Positions 34,511 to 42,900 of a stretch of DNA of 64,000 nt are shown piece after piece. The stretch spans positions 49,214 to 113,213 of the forward strand of contig JAVEYY010000012.1 of assembly GCA_034003245.1 (NCBI GenBank). The letters are read 5' to 3'. The notes beneath the pieces were generated by a model that saw nothing but the letters and a program-made list of their open reading frames with translations, was not told the DNA's origin and searched no databases. Position numbers and translations under genes: made by a program. The stretch comes from Perlabentimonas sp034003245. Its GTDB lineage: Bacteria; Bacteroidota; Bacteroidia; Bacteroidales; Tenuifilaceae. The number at the start of each line of letters is the position of its first letter. Positions within the stretch are counted from its first letter, which is position 1.

Positions 34511-34527
34511 TTGTCGGGGTGGCAGGA
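34511..34527 (-). repeat. attR
   Basis: TTGTCGGGGTGGCAGGA overlapping the 3' end of the intact tRNA-Pro; identical to attL. Confidence 0.85.
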
Positions 34528-34588
34528 TTCGAACCTGCGACCCCCTGGTCCCAAACCAGGTGCGCTAACCGGACTGCGCTACACCCCG
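34514..34588 (-). tRNA. tRNA-Pro(TGG)
   Basis: 75 nt on the minus strand. Acceptor CGGGGTG pairs with CACCCCG, discriminator A; anticodon arm CCTGG-TTTGGGA-CCAGG gives anticodon TGG; T-arm GCAGG-TTCGAAT-CCTGC. No encoded CCA. Its 3' end is rebuilt by the integrated element. Confidence 0.93.
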
Positions 34589-34613
34589 AATTCACAATAC
34601 TTTTAACGAAGAT

Positions 34614-34675
34614 TCCCTGGTTTCAAACCAGGTGTCTCGTCTCGTCAATGTTTGACGAGACGAGACTACACCCCG
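34614..34675 (-). pseudogene. tRNA-Pro-like remnant with a perfect hairpin in place of the D-arm
   Basis: On the minus strand: the tRNA-Pro 5' end CGGGGTGTAG, then a 31-nt perfect hairpin (34635-34665; arms TCTCGTCTCGTCAA and TTGACGAGACGAGA, loop ACA), then a tRNA-Pro-like anticodon arm CCTGG-TTTGAAA-CCAGG with loop changed from GGG to GAA. No T-arm or 3' acceptor follows. A damaged tandem copy of the adjacent tRNA-Pro. Confidence 0.7.
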
Positions 34676-34693
34676 AAATTATTAAATCCTATG

Positions 34694-34780
34694 CGGTGGA
34701 GGGGGGATTCGAACCCCCGGTACAGTTTCCCGTACGGCAGTTTAGCAAACTGCTGGTTTCAGCCACTCACCCACCCCACC
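34694..34780 (-). tRNA. tRNA-Ser(GCT)
   Basis: 87 nt on the minus strand. Acceptor GGTGGGG pairs with CTCCACC, discriminator G; anticodon arm CAGTT-TGCTA-AACTG with GCT; long variable arm with CGTAC/GTACG; T-arm GGGGG-TTCGAAT-CCCCC. No encoded CCA. First of a tRNA run Ser, (remnant), Pro. Confidence 0.92.
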
Positions 34781-35017
34781 TAAATATTATTAATTTTAAA
34801 AGAACGCGCTTATAAAAAGTAGTTGAATAAAAACGGGAAGCATTGATCATCCTTTAAAACCCCAGCCCTACACTACAATGCCATTCGCTAAAAGCACGAC
34901 AAAAGTATAAAATCAATTGAACAACGCAAATTTTTCGGAACAAATTAAAACATAATTTTCCTTAAAGAATCCTTATTGATTCAATTACAAAGAAATAACA
35001 AAAACCCTTTTTGCCGT

Positions 35018-36178
35018 TTACAATGCAGCAAGTAGAATTTTCCTTATCCTATCGGGGGTAATGGTTTTGTTTTCGCCCAATTTCCATCCCCTTTCTTCGA
35101 ATCGTTTAAATATTGGTTCAAGCTGATTGCTCGATATACCATAATCGGAAAGTCGTGTTTTAATTCCTAATGATTGGAAAAAGGCTTCGGTTTTTTCAAT
35201 GGCCTCATCAATTTTCCTATCATCATTACCACTCCGAATCCCCCAAATCCTGTCACCAAACTGAAGTAATTTAAGCTTCTTTTCGTCACGAGTCTCACGA
35301 AGAAGCGAAGGCAATACAATGGACAATGTTACAGCATGATCTAAGCCAAAAAATGCTGTTAATTCATGACCAATATTATGGGTTGCCCAGTCCGAAGGCA
35401 CCCCAGGGGCAATGGATCCATTAGTAGCCATTGTGCAACTCCACATCACATTGGCTCTAACATCATAATTCATTGGGTTGTCAATTGCCTGAGGGCCCAT
35501 CTCAATTAGGGTTTGCAGTAATCCTTCAGCCCAACGATCCTGAACATGCGCGTTCACAGGATAAGTAAGGTATTGCTCAACAACGTGGACAAAAGCATCA
35601 ACAACACCATTGGCAACCTGATTAACAGGCAGCGAATAGGTAACTGTAGGATCTAAGACTGAGAATTTGGGATAAACCAAGGGATGTCCAAAAGATAATT
35701 TTTCGGTTGTAGAATTACGACTAATTACCGCAAACATGTTCATCTCAGAGCCTGTTGCAGGAAGTGTTAGGATGGACCCAAATGGTATTGCCTCGTTTAT
35801 TTGAATCTTTCCACCCAACTTAAGAATATCCCAAGGATCATCACCCTTATATGGGATTGCTGCAGCAATAAACTTAGTCCCATCGAGCACCGATCCACCT
35901 CCAACGGCAAGAATAAAATCAATTTTTTCGATTCTGGCTAAATCAACCGCTTTCATGAGAGTCTCGTAACGCGGGTTGGGCTCAATTCCTCCAAACTCGA
36001 AAGCGGTAAAACCCTTAAGCGCCGATTTAACCTGCTCGTACACTCCATTCCGTTTAATGCTACCTCCACCGAAGGTAATTAAAACCCGCGATCCCTTGGG
36101 AATCTCATTGCTAATCTCACCTATTTTCCCCTCTCCAAAGAGGATTTTCACTGGGTTATAGAAATCAAAGTTCATCAT
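35018..36178 (-). CDS. iron-containing alcohol dehydrogenase (YqhD/BdhA type)
   Basis: A 386-residue group III alcohol dehydrogenase. NAD(P) site GGGSIKRNGVYEQV and VGGGSVLDGTKF; metal ligands in VVDAFVHVVEQYL (Asp, His) and GHELTAFFGLDHAVTLSI (two His). This YqhD/BdhA subgroup reduces aldehydes or butanal with NADPH. Two ATGs are adjacent (residues 1 and 2); either could be used. It follows CcsBA on the same strand after a short gap (24 bp), but their functions differ and no operon link is obvious. Complete. Confidence 0.92.
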   Translation of the reverse strand: MMNFDFYNPVKILFGEGKIGEISNEIPKGSRVLITFGGGSIKRNGVYEQVKSALKGFTAFEFGGIEPNPRYETLMKAVDLARIEKIDFILAVGGGSVLDGTKFIAAAIPYKGDDPWDILKLGGKIQINEAIPFGSILTLPATGSEMNMFAVISRNSTTEKLSFGHPLVYPKFSVLDPTVTYSLPVNQVANGVVDAFVHVVEQYLTYPVNAHVQDRWAEGLLQTLIEMGPQAIDNPMNYDVRANVMWSCTMATNGSIAPGVPSDWATHNIGHELTAFFGLDHAVTLSIVLPSLLRETRDEKKLKLLQFGDRIWGIRSGNDDRKIDEAIEKTEAFFQSLGIKTRLSDYGISSNQLEPIFKRFEERGWKLGENKTITPDRIRKILLAAL

Positions 36179-36201
36179 AATGGTAGAATTTTTAGGATTT
36201 A

Positions 36202-39200
36202 CTAACTCTCTTTAGCTCCAGCATCAACAATCTTGTTGTTATACCAAGCAAAAAAGCTGAGTGAAAACACACCTGCCACAACAAAGAAAATCCACGAAGG
36301 AACCGGAACTGCATCACCTCCAGCGTAGCTATGAAGCCCCGAAAGGTAATAGTTAACTCCAAAATAGGTCATTATCACCGAGCCCAATCCAATAAGCGAT
36401 CCAAAGTTAAACGCAAAAACCGATTTGAAAGATGGGATAAGTCGCATATGCAGAATAAATGCGTAAACCAGCATGGTAATAAGAGCCCAAGTCTCCTTGG
36501 GATCCCATCCCCAGTATCGGCCCCACGACTCATTGGCCCAAACAGCACCCAAAAACGAACCAATGGTTAAAAGATATAGACCTAATGTTAGATTAAGCTC
36601 ATTTATAACAGTAATATTTGCAACCTGAGCATCAACTTCCTCCCTATTCGTTTTATTCTTTACAGCAAATAAAGCCAAGTTAAAAAGTCCAAGTATGGCG
36701 CCAAGCCCAAAAAATCCGTAGCTGGCTGTAATCACAGCCACATGAATGGTTAACCAGTAAGATTTTAGAACAGGAACCAGATTGGTTATCTCTGGATCCA
36801 TCCACGAGAGGTGCGCCACAAATAGTGTTAGCGTACTAAGCAACGCTGTGGCGGGTAAAACAACCCTACTCCGCTTGGCAAAAATAAATCCGGCCAGCAT
36901 GGCTGCCCAGGCCACGTATACCATCGATTCGAAACCATTGCTAAGTGGCGCTCGTCCTGCAATATACCACCTTAGGCCAATTGCGGTAGTGTGCATTACA
37001 AACCCCAGCAACAGTATAGCTGATAGTGTAATGTAAGCCATGTTTCCAAATTTTGAGCGTCGGAATAGTTCCACAAAAACAAGAATCAGCAACACCAATC
37101 CAGTTAAACCATATATTGGGATTAACCGCTCGAAGGGCAATAACCTGTTCACAAAAACCTCGGCATTTATTTTCCCTTTTGATGGTACTACTTTTTCGCC
37201 ATATTTTAGCTGAAGATCCTTTATCTGATTTAAAATTGGCTGTGGAGTGTTCCACTGACCTGAGCGTGCGGACTCTCTGATGGCCAATAGATAATTGGAA
37301 TAAAGGCTTGTAAATGGCTGTAAAACTAAACTATCAGCTTTTTCAGCCGACTCGGCCATGGTCAACCATCTATTTTCGGGGTGATCTGGCAACGGAAATA
37401 TGCGAGCCATTTGCCCCGAAAATACCATGTATATAACATTAACCTTCTCGTCAACCTTTATAACATCCTTCTGCAAGGCTGTTCGTTGCGATGGCTTAAC
37501 TGCAAAAGCATTCTGCACTAATTCTCTAAGCTTATACTTTGCCCCCGCTTGGTGATCGAAAAAATCGACAAAAGCAGCCAAATTGCCTCTAATACCTAGA
37601 ATTGACTTTAGTTCACCATTTTTCACGCCTATAATGGGAGTATGCTGCCAGTACTCGGGGAACGCCGACATGCTCAGGTAAATTTGCTCTGGATTTTGCC
37701 CCATAAAGCTGTTGGAGCGATTTAGCTTACGAAGCACTTCACCGGCGAGCGTACCAAGGGGCTTTATCCTACCTCCCTGATCCTGAATCAGCAGTGACCC
37801 AAACTCACGGGCATGATTTTTATCGAGAATTGGAGCATTCTGCGAAAATGCAGGATATGATAAACTTAAAATTGTTAATACAGCTACAGTAGTAGCAGAG
37901 CGCAAAATAAGCTGTCGGAACCTGCTTCCCTTGGCAAAAAGTGCCCAGACAATCCCAACTATTAGCAGAAAATATCCAAAATAGGTTATGAAAGTCCCCC
38001 ACCTATCGCCATTCACTGAAAGGTAAGTACCCCTCTCATCAGGATCGTAGGAACTCTGATAGAATCGATATCCTCCAAAGTTCAGAATATTATTCATGTA
38101 GATGCTAAAGGGCTTAACCAAATTTTCACCTTCGTCATACACCTCTACGTTAGAGATAAATGAGGATGGGCTGTCGGAACCGGGGTATCGCTGCAGATCG
38201 AAATCGTTGAGTTTGATACCAAAGGGAATGGAAATACTCTTTGAACCATACTTAATACCAATCTGTACTCCAGCAAATTGTTCAACAATAGGATTATCAT
38301 CCACGCCAGAAACGGGCACAAAAAATTCGACGGATTTGCCATTAGCCTCGGCTACAAAAACTAGAACATCGTGTCCATTATACTGTGGATTAGGATTATA
38401 AACCATGCGTATCTTGGCCGAAGGCCAATGTCCCCGATAGGCGAAATGAAAATTTCCTATACCGTAAAATGTTTGCGGTTGCAGCTTAAATGGTGTACTG
38501 GGTGTAAGCGTAAACTCATTTTCGTCGGTCATTTTCCGCTCAGTAACAGGATAGATCGACTGCGCCACCAAACCAGAATCGGTAAGCGTAAGCGATACAT
38601 CGAGCATCTCGCCATCGCGGGCAAAACCAAGGCCTTTTTTACCAACAGGTAAAACTTTCCCTTCACGAACAAGCACCTGCTGTGAGCTTAAGCTATCGAC
38701 AACAACCAAAGCAGCAATGGGATACCCATCAAAATGTTCAACTACATTCTCCTGTGCATTTGGGATATAATCGATTAAGCGTAATTTTATCTTCTTATCG
38801 GAAGCCTTAAAGGATCTACTAAACTTATTCCTGGAGATGGGGGTAAAGTTAGCCTCGCGACTATATAGAATATCTCCATTAAAATTCACAGTTAAGTATC
38901 GCTCCGATGAAGTGAAGCTAGTAGCCATTTGCCCCTCGCGAATATGCATCATGCCCTCCTGGCCAAGGTAACGGGTTACTGCTGCGCCTGCAAGAATTAC
39001 AACAAATCCAACGTGAAACAGCATGATGGCCAGTTTACCGTTACGGTAAAGTTTACGAGTAAAAATTGATGAAATGAAATTGATGGCGAGAAAAAACATG
39101 ATCAACTCGAACCACCAAGCATTATAAATTAGGGCACGCGCAGCCGAAGTTCCAAAATCGTTCTCAATAAATGTGGCAATGCCACTTGCAACAGCAAAGG

Positions 39201-39258
39201 CAATAATCAGAACGGCCATCAACATGGGTGAGGCCAAAAACCTTACAAATTTTAACAT
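36202..39258 (-). CDS. CcsBA cytochrome c synthase (ResB-CcsA fusion)
   Basis: A 1018-residue membrane protein fusing the two system II cytochrome c synthase subunits. The N-terminal ResB/CcsB part has TM helices at about 10-30, 50-70, 78-95 and a large periplasmic domain to about 430; the C-terminal CcsA part (about 700-1018) has several TM helices and the tryptophan-rich haem-handling motif WGRYWGWDPKETWALI. Its role is to export haem and attach it to periplasmic CxxCH apocytochromes. The fused form is usual in Bacteroidota and Epsilonproteobacteria. Its presence shows that the cell makes c-type cytochromes, none of which is in the window. Confidence 0.93.
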   Translation of the reverse strand: MLKFVRFLASPMLMAVLIIAFAVASGIATFIENDFGTSAARALIYNAWWFELIMFFLAINFISSIFTRKLYRNGKLAIMLFHVGFVVILAGAAVTRYLGQEGMMHIREGQMATSFTSSERYLTVNFNGDILYSREANFTPISRNKFSRSFKASDKKIKLRLIDYIPNAQENVVEHFDGYPIAALVVVDSLSSQQVLVREGKVLPVGKKGLGFARDGEMLDVSLTLTDSGLVAQSIYPVTERKMTDENEFTLTPSTPFKLQPQTFYGIGNFHFAYRGHWPSAKIRMVYNPNPQYNGHDVLVFVAEANGKSVEFFVPVSGVDDNPIVEQFAGVQIGIKYGSKSISIPFGIKLNDFDLQRYPGSDSPSSFISNVEVYDEGENLVKPFSIYMNNILNFGGYRFYQSSYDPDERGTYLSVNGDRWGTFITYFGYFLLIVGIVWALFAKGSRFRQLILRSATTVAVLTILSLSYPAFSQNAPILDKNHAREFGSLLIQDQGGRIKPLGTLAGEVLRKLNRSNSFMGQNPEQIYLSMSAFPEYWQHTPIIGVKNGELKSILGIRGNLAAFVDFFDHQAGAKYKLRELVQNAFAVKPSQRTALQKDVIKVDEKVNVIYMVFSGQMARIFPLPDHPENRWLTMAESAEKADSLVLQPFTSLYSNYLLAIRESARSGQWNTPQPILNQIKDLQLKYGEKVVPSKGKINAEVFVNRLLPFERLIPIYGLTGLVLLILVFVELFRRSKFGNMAYITLSAILLLGFVMHTTAIGLRWYIAGRAPLSNGFESMVYVAWAAMLAGFIFAKRSRVVLPATALLSTLTLFVAHLSWMDPEITNLVPVLKSYWLTIHVAVITASYGFFGLGAILGLFNLALFAVKNKTNREEVDAQVANITVINELNLTLGLYLLTIGSFLGAVWANESWGRYWGWDPKETWALITMLVYAFILHMRLIPSFKSVFAFNFGSLIGLGSVIMTYFGVNYYLSGLHSYAGGDAVPVPSWIFFVVAGVFSLSFFAWYNNKIVDAGAKES

Positions 39259-39289
39259 AAGATTATGAAGTGAGATTAAGCTGTTCTAC

Positions 39290-39598
39290 TTAAACAATAA
39301 CCTGAATTACTTTTCGAATATCAACAATTATTGCATCCTCATCGATCTTGTAATCGGGTTTAACAGCAACGTGGATATAATGTTCATCGGTTTCGGCCAG
39401 AAAAACAAGTTCCAACTCGGGCAGAGCCGCCACAAGATTTTCGAATAGGTCGAAGTCGTCAAGCCGCTCATAGCCTCCCATGGCATTGTACCTAAGCACG
39501 GTGATCAAGTCCTCGAGTTCAGAGTTGATAATACTTCGTGCCAATTTCTCGGCCAAAAAGTCACGTGCTCGGTTTTTTGAAATTTTTAGGGTTTTCAT
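39290..39598 (-). CDS. small hypothetical protein
   Basis: A 102-residue acidic protein: MKTLKISKNRARDFLAEKLA, then LITVLRYNAMGGYERLDDFD and a C-terminal DYKIDEDAIIVDIRKVIQVI. No signal or TM. I do not recognise the family. It lies upstream of ccsBA on the same strand, 31 bp away, so it could be cotranscribed, and divergent from the aminopeptidase. Confidence 0.6.
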   Translation of the reverse strand: MKTLKISKNRARDFLAEKLARSIINSELEDLITVLRYNAMGGYERLDDFDLFENLVAALPELELVFLAETDEHYIHVAVKPDYKIDEDAIIVDIRKVIQVIV

Positions 39599-39760
39599 AG
39601 CTAATCCGGTTTGGTTAGAGCTAATTTTCGGGGCATCGATTCACAAATTTATGCCAATATTTTCAAAAAAACTAGAAACTCCCCAATTTTGACGATTCGG
39701 AAAAGCCAAATAACGGTTTGCTTTCCGGCTCAATCCACAATTCTTGTCTCTAAAAAGTTG

Positions 39761-39768
39761 TACTTTTG
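39761..39768 (+). promoter_or_regulatory. -7 promoter box of the aminopeptidase gene
   Basis: TACTTTTG matches TAnnTTTG and implies a leader of about 19 nt before ATG 39794, supporting that start over the longer frame from 39611. Confidence 0.55.
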
Positions 39769-39793
39769 CTTATTCTCATCAAAAAACAATAAG

Positions 39794-41572
39794 ATGAAAA
39801 GTAAAGAGAAGATAAATAGGCTTAGAAGCCAAATGGCCGACCACAGCATATCGGCTTACATTATCCCCAGCAGCGATCCTCACCTAAGCGAGTACTTACC
39901 GGATTGCTGGAAGTTTCGTGCCTGGGTTTCGGGGTTTACGGGTTCGGCCGGAACGCTGGTGGTAAGCAAAAGCAAAGCCGCCCTGTGGACCGATTCGCGA
40001 TACTTTCTGCAAGCCGAACAAGAACTTGCGGGATCGGGCATTGAGCTGTGTAAGATGGGACTGCCAGAAACTCCAACCATGGAAAACTGGCTGGCGACAA
40101 ATCTACACGAAAACGATATTGTTGGATTCGACGGACAGCTACTTGCCAACTCTGCTGCCAAAAAATTGGTTTCGGATCTCAAATCGAAGGGCCTAAATAC
40201 CAATGCGGAAATAAATCTTATTGATGAGATTTGGGATAAACGACCTCTCCTACCACAAGGCAAAGCCTTTGAGCACGAGCTACGTTTTGCTGGGCAAACC
40301 CTAGCTGAAAAAATCACACAAATTCGCCATTCACTTAATCAAGAGGGATGCAATGCCTGCATTGCCTCTGCGCTCGATGAGGTAGCCTGGATTTTCAATA
40401 TCCGTGGGAATGATGTGGACTACAACCCAGTTGTGCTTTCGTACGGATACATCTCGATAGATGAGGCGATCCTCTTTATTGATATCAATAAAATTGATGA
40501 TGCATTGGCCAACAGACTACAGGAACAGGGTGTGGAAATTATGGACTACACCGACATTGCCAAGTTTATAAAGAAAATCCCCAAATCCACTGTAATTGCT
40601 CTCGACGAGAGCAAACTTAACCACTCGCTAGCATCACTAATCCCTAAAGGTGTAGCCATTAAATCAACTCTAAGCATACCAACCCGGCTTAAAGCGATTA
40701 AAAATTCGGTAGAGCTAGAGAATATTAGGCAGTGCCATGTGATGGATGGAGTTGCCATGTGCGAATTCTTTTACTGGCTGGAACAAAATGTTGGAAAGGA
40801 AAAGATTACGGAACTAACTATTGCCGACAAGCTTGTTGAATTCCGACGCAAACAAAAAGGATTTATTAGTGAAAGTTTTGGAACAATTGCCGGTTACAAG
40901 GAACATGGAGCCATTGTACACTTCAGCGCCAGCACCGAAAGCGCTTCGGAGATTAAACATGAAGGTTTTTTGCTTGTTGATTCGGGTGGACAATACATGC
41001 AGGGAACAACCGATATAACCCGCATGATTCATCTAAGCCAACCATCAAAAGAGGAAAAAAGCGATTACACGCTGGTGCTAAAGGGAATGATTCAGCTATC
41101 AATGCTACAATTCCCAGTAGGAACACGAGGTTCGCAAATTGATGTGTTGGCCCGGATGGCCATGTGGCAAAAGGGTATTAACTACGGACATGGCACCGGG
41201 CATGGCATTGGTGCATTCCTCAACGTTCACGAAGGGCCACAATCCATTCGACCCAACGAGAATCCGGTTACTCTAGAGCCCGGAATGGTTCAATCGAACG
41301 AGCCCGGCATTTACCGGGCTGGTAAGTACGGAATTCGGATTGAGAATCTGATTGCCTGTCAAAAATCGATTGATACGGAATTTGCAAGCTTCCTGAACTT
41401 CGAAACGCTTACCATATGCCCCATCGAAACAAAACCTGTAGACATTGAAATGCTTAGTCCCGATGAACGCGAGTGGTTAAACAGTTACCACAAAATGGTT
41501 TACGAAAAGCTTTCGCCACATCTTAGCGCCGAAGTAAAAGCTTGGCTTAAGGAAAAAACGAAGAAGATATAA
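39794..41572 (+). CDS. aminopeptidase P family (Xaa-Pro aminopeptidase)
   Basis: 592 residues from ATG 39794 (MKSKEKINRLRSQMADHSIS). Two creatinase-type N-terminal domains (about 1-300), then a pita-bread catalytic domain with the dimetal ligands: LLVDSGGQYMQGTTDITRM (two Asp), YGHGTGHGIGAFLNVHEGP (His), and SNEPGIYRAGKYGIRIENLI (two Glu). Removes N-terminal residues preceding proline from peptides; cytoplasmic, with no signal. Length matches the long, three-domain form of the family. Complete; followed by a strong terminator. Confidence 0.93.
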   Translation: MKSKEKINRLRSQMADHSISAYIIPSSDPHLSEYLPDCWKFRAWVSGFTGSAGTLVVSKSKAALWTDSRYFLQAEQELAGSGIELCKMGLPETPTMENWLATNLHENDIVGFDGQLLANSAAKKLVSDLKSKGLNTNAEINLIDEIWDKRPLLPQGKAFEHELRFAGQTLAEKITQIRHSLNQEGCNACIASALDEVAWIFNIRGNDVDYNPVVLSYGYISIDEAILFIDINKIDDALANRLQEQGVEIMDYTDIAKFIKKIPKSTVIALDESKLNHSLASLIPKGVAIKSTLSIPTRLKAIKNSVELENIRQCHVMDGVAMCEFFYWLEQNVGKEKITELTIADKLVEFRRKQKGFISESFGTIAGYKEHGAIVHFSASTESASEIKHEGFLLVDSGGQYMQGTTDITRMIHLSQPSKEEKSDYTLVLKGMIQLSMLQFPVGTRGSQIDVLARMAMWQKGINYGHGTGHGIGAFLNVHEGPQSIRPNENPVTLEPGMVQSNEPGIYRAGKYGIRIENLIACQKSIDTEFASFLNFETLTICPIETKPVDIEMLSPDEREWLNSYHKMVYEKLSPHLSAEVKAWLKEKTKKI

Positions 41573-41596
41573 TATCCAAAATTTGGTTAAATCAGA

Positions 41597-41636
41597 AACC
41601 CCAGATTAGCTTGTTCTAATCTGGGGTTATTTTATT
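41597..41636 (+). terminator. intrinsic terminator between convergent genes
   Basis: Perfect 13-bp arms AACCCCAGATTAG (41597-41609) and CTAATCTGGGGTT (41616-41628) with ATTTTATT following on the plus strand. Ends the aminopeptidase transcript and may also serve the porin gene. Confidence 0.85.
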
Positions 41637-41649
41637 ACACTTTTAGGCA

Positions 41650-42834
41650 CTAGAAACTCACCCGTGCAGCAACGCCAAGCACATTGGCTTTGTTGCCCTT
41701 ACTATCGGTTATGGCACCATTACCATCTACACCTGTAATCTGGGTGGTGCTTATGTTCTGATACTCGAGCATAAACGCAAAACCATGCTTAATGGGAAGA
41801 GTAAGATTTGTGTAGAAAACGCTATTTTTCTCAATTGCGTTAACTGTATACCTCTCACTCTTATTCTGATCCATTCCATACCCTAGGGTTAAGGTTAGCC
41901 AATCGGTTAGTTTTGATGATGCATTAAGCCAAAAACCCTGGCTTTTCTTGTCGTACTGAGTTACATCACCATTCAGGGGGTTTACTGCAAATGTATGATT
42001 ACCACCAACGCTAAACAGGTTGGCATTATTTAGGTTTGTACCAGTATTGAACTCGCCAACCAGTGTTAAGTATTGATGAATAGGCAAGTTAACATCTACA
42101 CCAATGCCCGAAGTTTTGAACTTAAAATCGTAGTCCTGGAGCAGAATTGTACCCTTTTCCAAAAACTGAGCGTTCACATACGAAACACCAACAGTAAACT
42201 TGTTCATAATTTTTCCTGAAACTCGAGCCTGAATCATGGGAATTCCCGATAGGTTATCCTTGCCTAACCCAGTTTCCTCGCGACTTCCTTCGCCAAGCGA
42301 GAATTGAATCATAGGGAATACGTTTTCAATATCAAGTTTATAGCTCAGCTGTAGCTGAGTCCTACGAAAACCGAAATTTCCGGCAAACCACATGTTACCG
42401 TTTGTGTTATTGGTTGTGGCGTTGTTGGGCGAAAACAGATCCCACTGCTGTCCCATGCGAACCTCTAAACCACCTTTTTGTAGTGATGCGTAACCGAGCC
42501 TCAAACGGGGTTTGGTGTTGGCATCGAAGGCATTTCCAAAAAAATCGATTTCGATTACACCACCAACCTTATACTCCTCGCCCACTGTACTTTTTAATCC
42601 TAAGCGAGTGTGTTGGGCAGTAAAACCAATTGCGCTCTGCTCGTCGCCATTGGCAACTTGAGGAGCACCCAGCGTTGCTGCACCAAACGAGTTTACCCCT
42701 GCAGTGGAGTACACCATATCGCCCTTAATGAAGCCGTAAAACTTTAAATCAAGCTTCTTGTTCTCCTCCGCTTCTTGAGCATTAATAGCCATTGCACCCA
42801 TAAGGAGTGCAAACATTAAAGAAAAGTATTTCAT
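41650..42834 (-). CDS. DcaP-like outer-membrane porin
   Basis: 394 residues from ATG 42834 (an ATG 9 bp upstream adds only MLN). Signal peptide MKYFSLMFALLMGAMAINAQ, then a beta-barrel rich in alternating strands (FYGFIKGDMVYSTAGV, RMGQQWDLFSPNN, WLTLTLGYGMDQNKSERY) ending in an aromatic strand VLGVAARVSF. Similar in layout to DcaP/trimeric porin-like proteins of Bacteroidota. It lies downstream of the MobBA gene on the same strand and could supply small anions such as formate or molybdate to the periplasm; this is inference from position only. Confidence 0.75.
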   Translation of the reverse strand: MKYFSLMFALLMGAMAINAQEAEENKKLDLKFYGFIKGDMVYSTAGVNSFGAATLGAPQVANGDEQSAIGFTAQHTRLGLKSTVGEEYKVGGVIEIDFFGNAFDANTKPRLRLGYASLQKGGLEVRMGQQWDLFSPNNATTNNTNGNMWFAGNFGFRRTQLQLSYKLDIENVFPMIQFSLGEGSREETGLGKDNLSGIPMIQARVSGKIMNKFTVGVSYVNAQFLEKGTILLQDYDFKFKTSGIGVDVNLPIHQYLTLVGEFNTGTNLNNANLFSVGGNHTFAVNPLNGDVTQYDKKSQGFWLNASSKLTDWLTLTLGYGMDQNKSERYTVNAIEKNSVFYTNLTLPIKHGFAFMLEYQNISTTQITGVDGNGAITDSKGNKANVLGVAARVSF

Positions 42835-42900
42835 GTTCAACATTGTTAAGTGAATTTGTTTTTAAAGTTGAAAAAACATTTATTATAAGATCACAATTGA

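Larger units (their letters stand above)
27036..34527. mobile_element. 7.5-kb integrative element in tRNA-Pro (satellite-like)
   Basis: Bounded by the 17-bp direct repeat TTGTCGGGGTGGCAGGA, the 3' end of tRNA-Pro plus three bases. All genes read rightward: tyrosine integrase, hypothetical, excisionase-like HTH, small HTH, RepA/RecA-like ATPase, PolA-like protein, a 36-residue membrane peptide, and a cluster of four small genes, one similar to phage small-terminase/DUF5681 proteins. An origin-like repeat cluster sits between the ATPase and polymerase genes. There is no relaxase, capsid, portal, tail or large-terminase gene, and no obvious toxin or defence gene. Integrase, Xis, Rep, ori and TerS are the core of phage-inducible chromosomal islands, so a Bacteroidota phage satellite is the best reading; an integrated small plasmid is the alternative. 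Confidence 0.8.

Noticed and set aside
34614..34675. tRNA-Sec on the plus strand (TCA anticodon-like loop)
   Set aside because: The loop reads TTTCAAA on that strand, but there is no D-arm, T-arm or acceptor stem; the minus-strand match to tRNA-Pro is better.
34498..34815. Open frame of 105 codons over the tRNA genes
   Set aside because: It is the translated complement of tRNA-Pro and tRNA-Ser, a familiar false call; no start or homology support.
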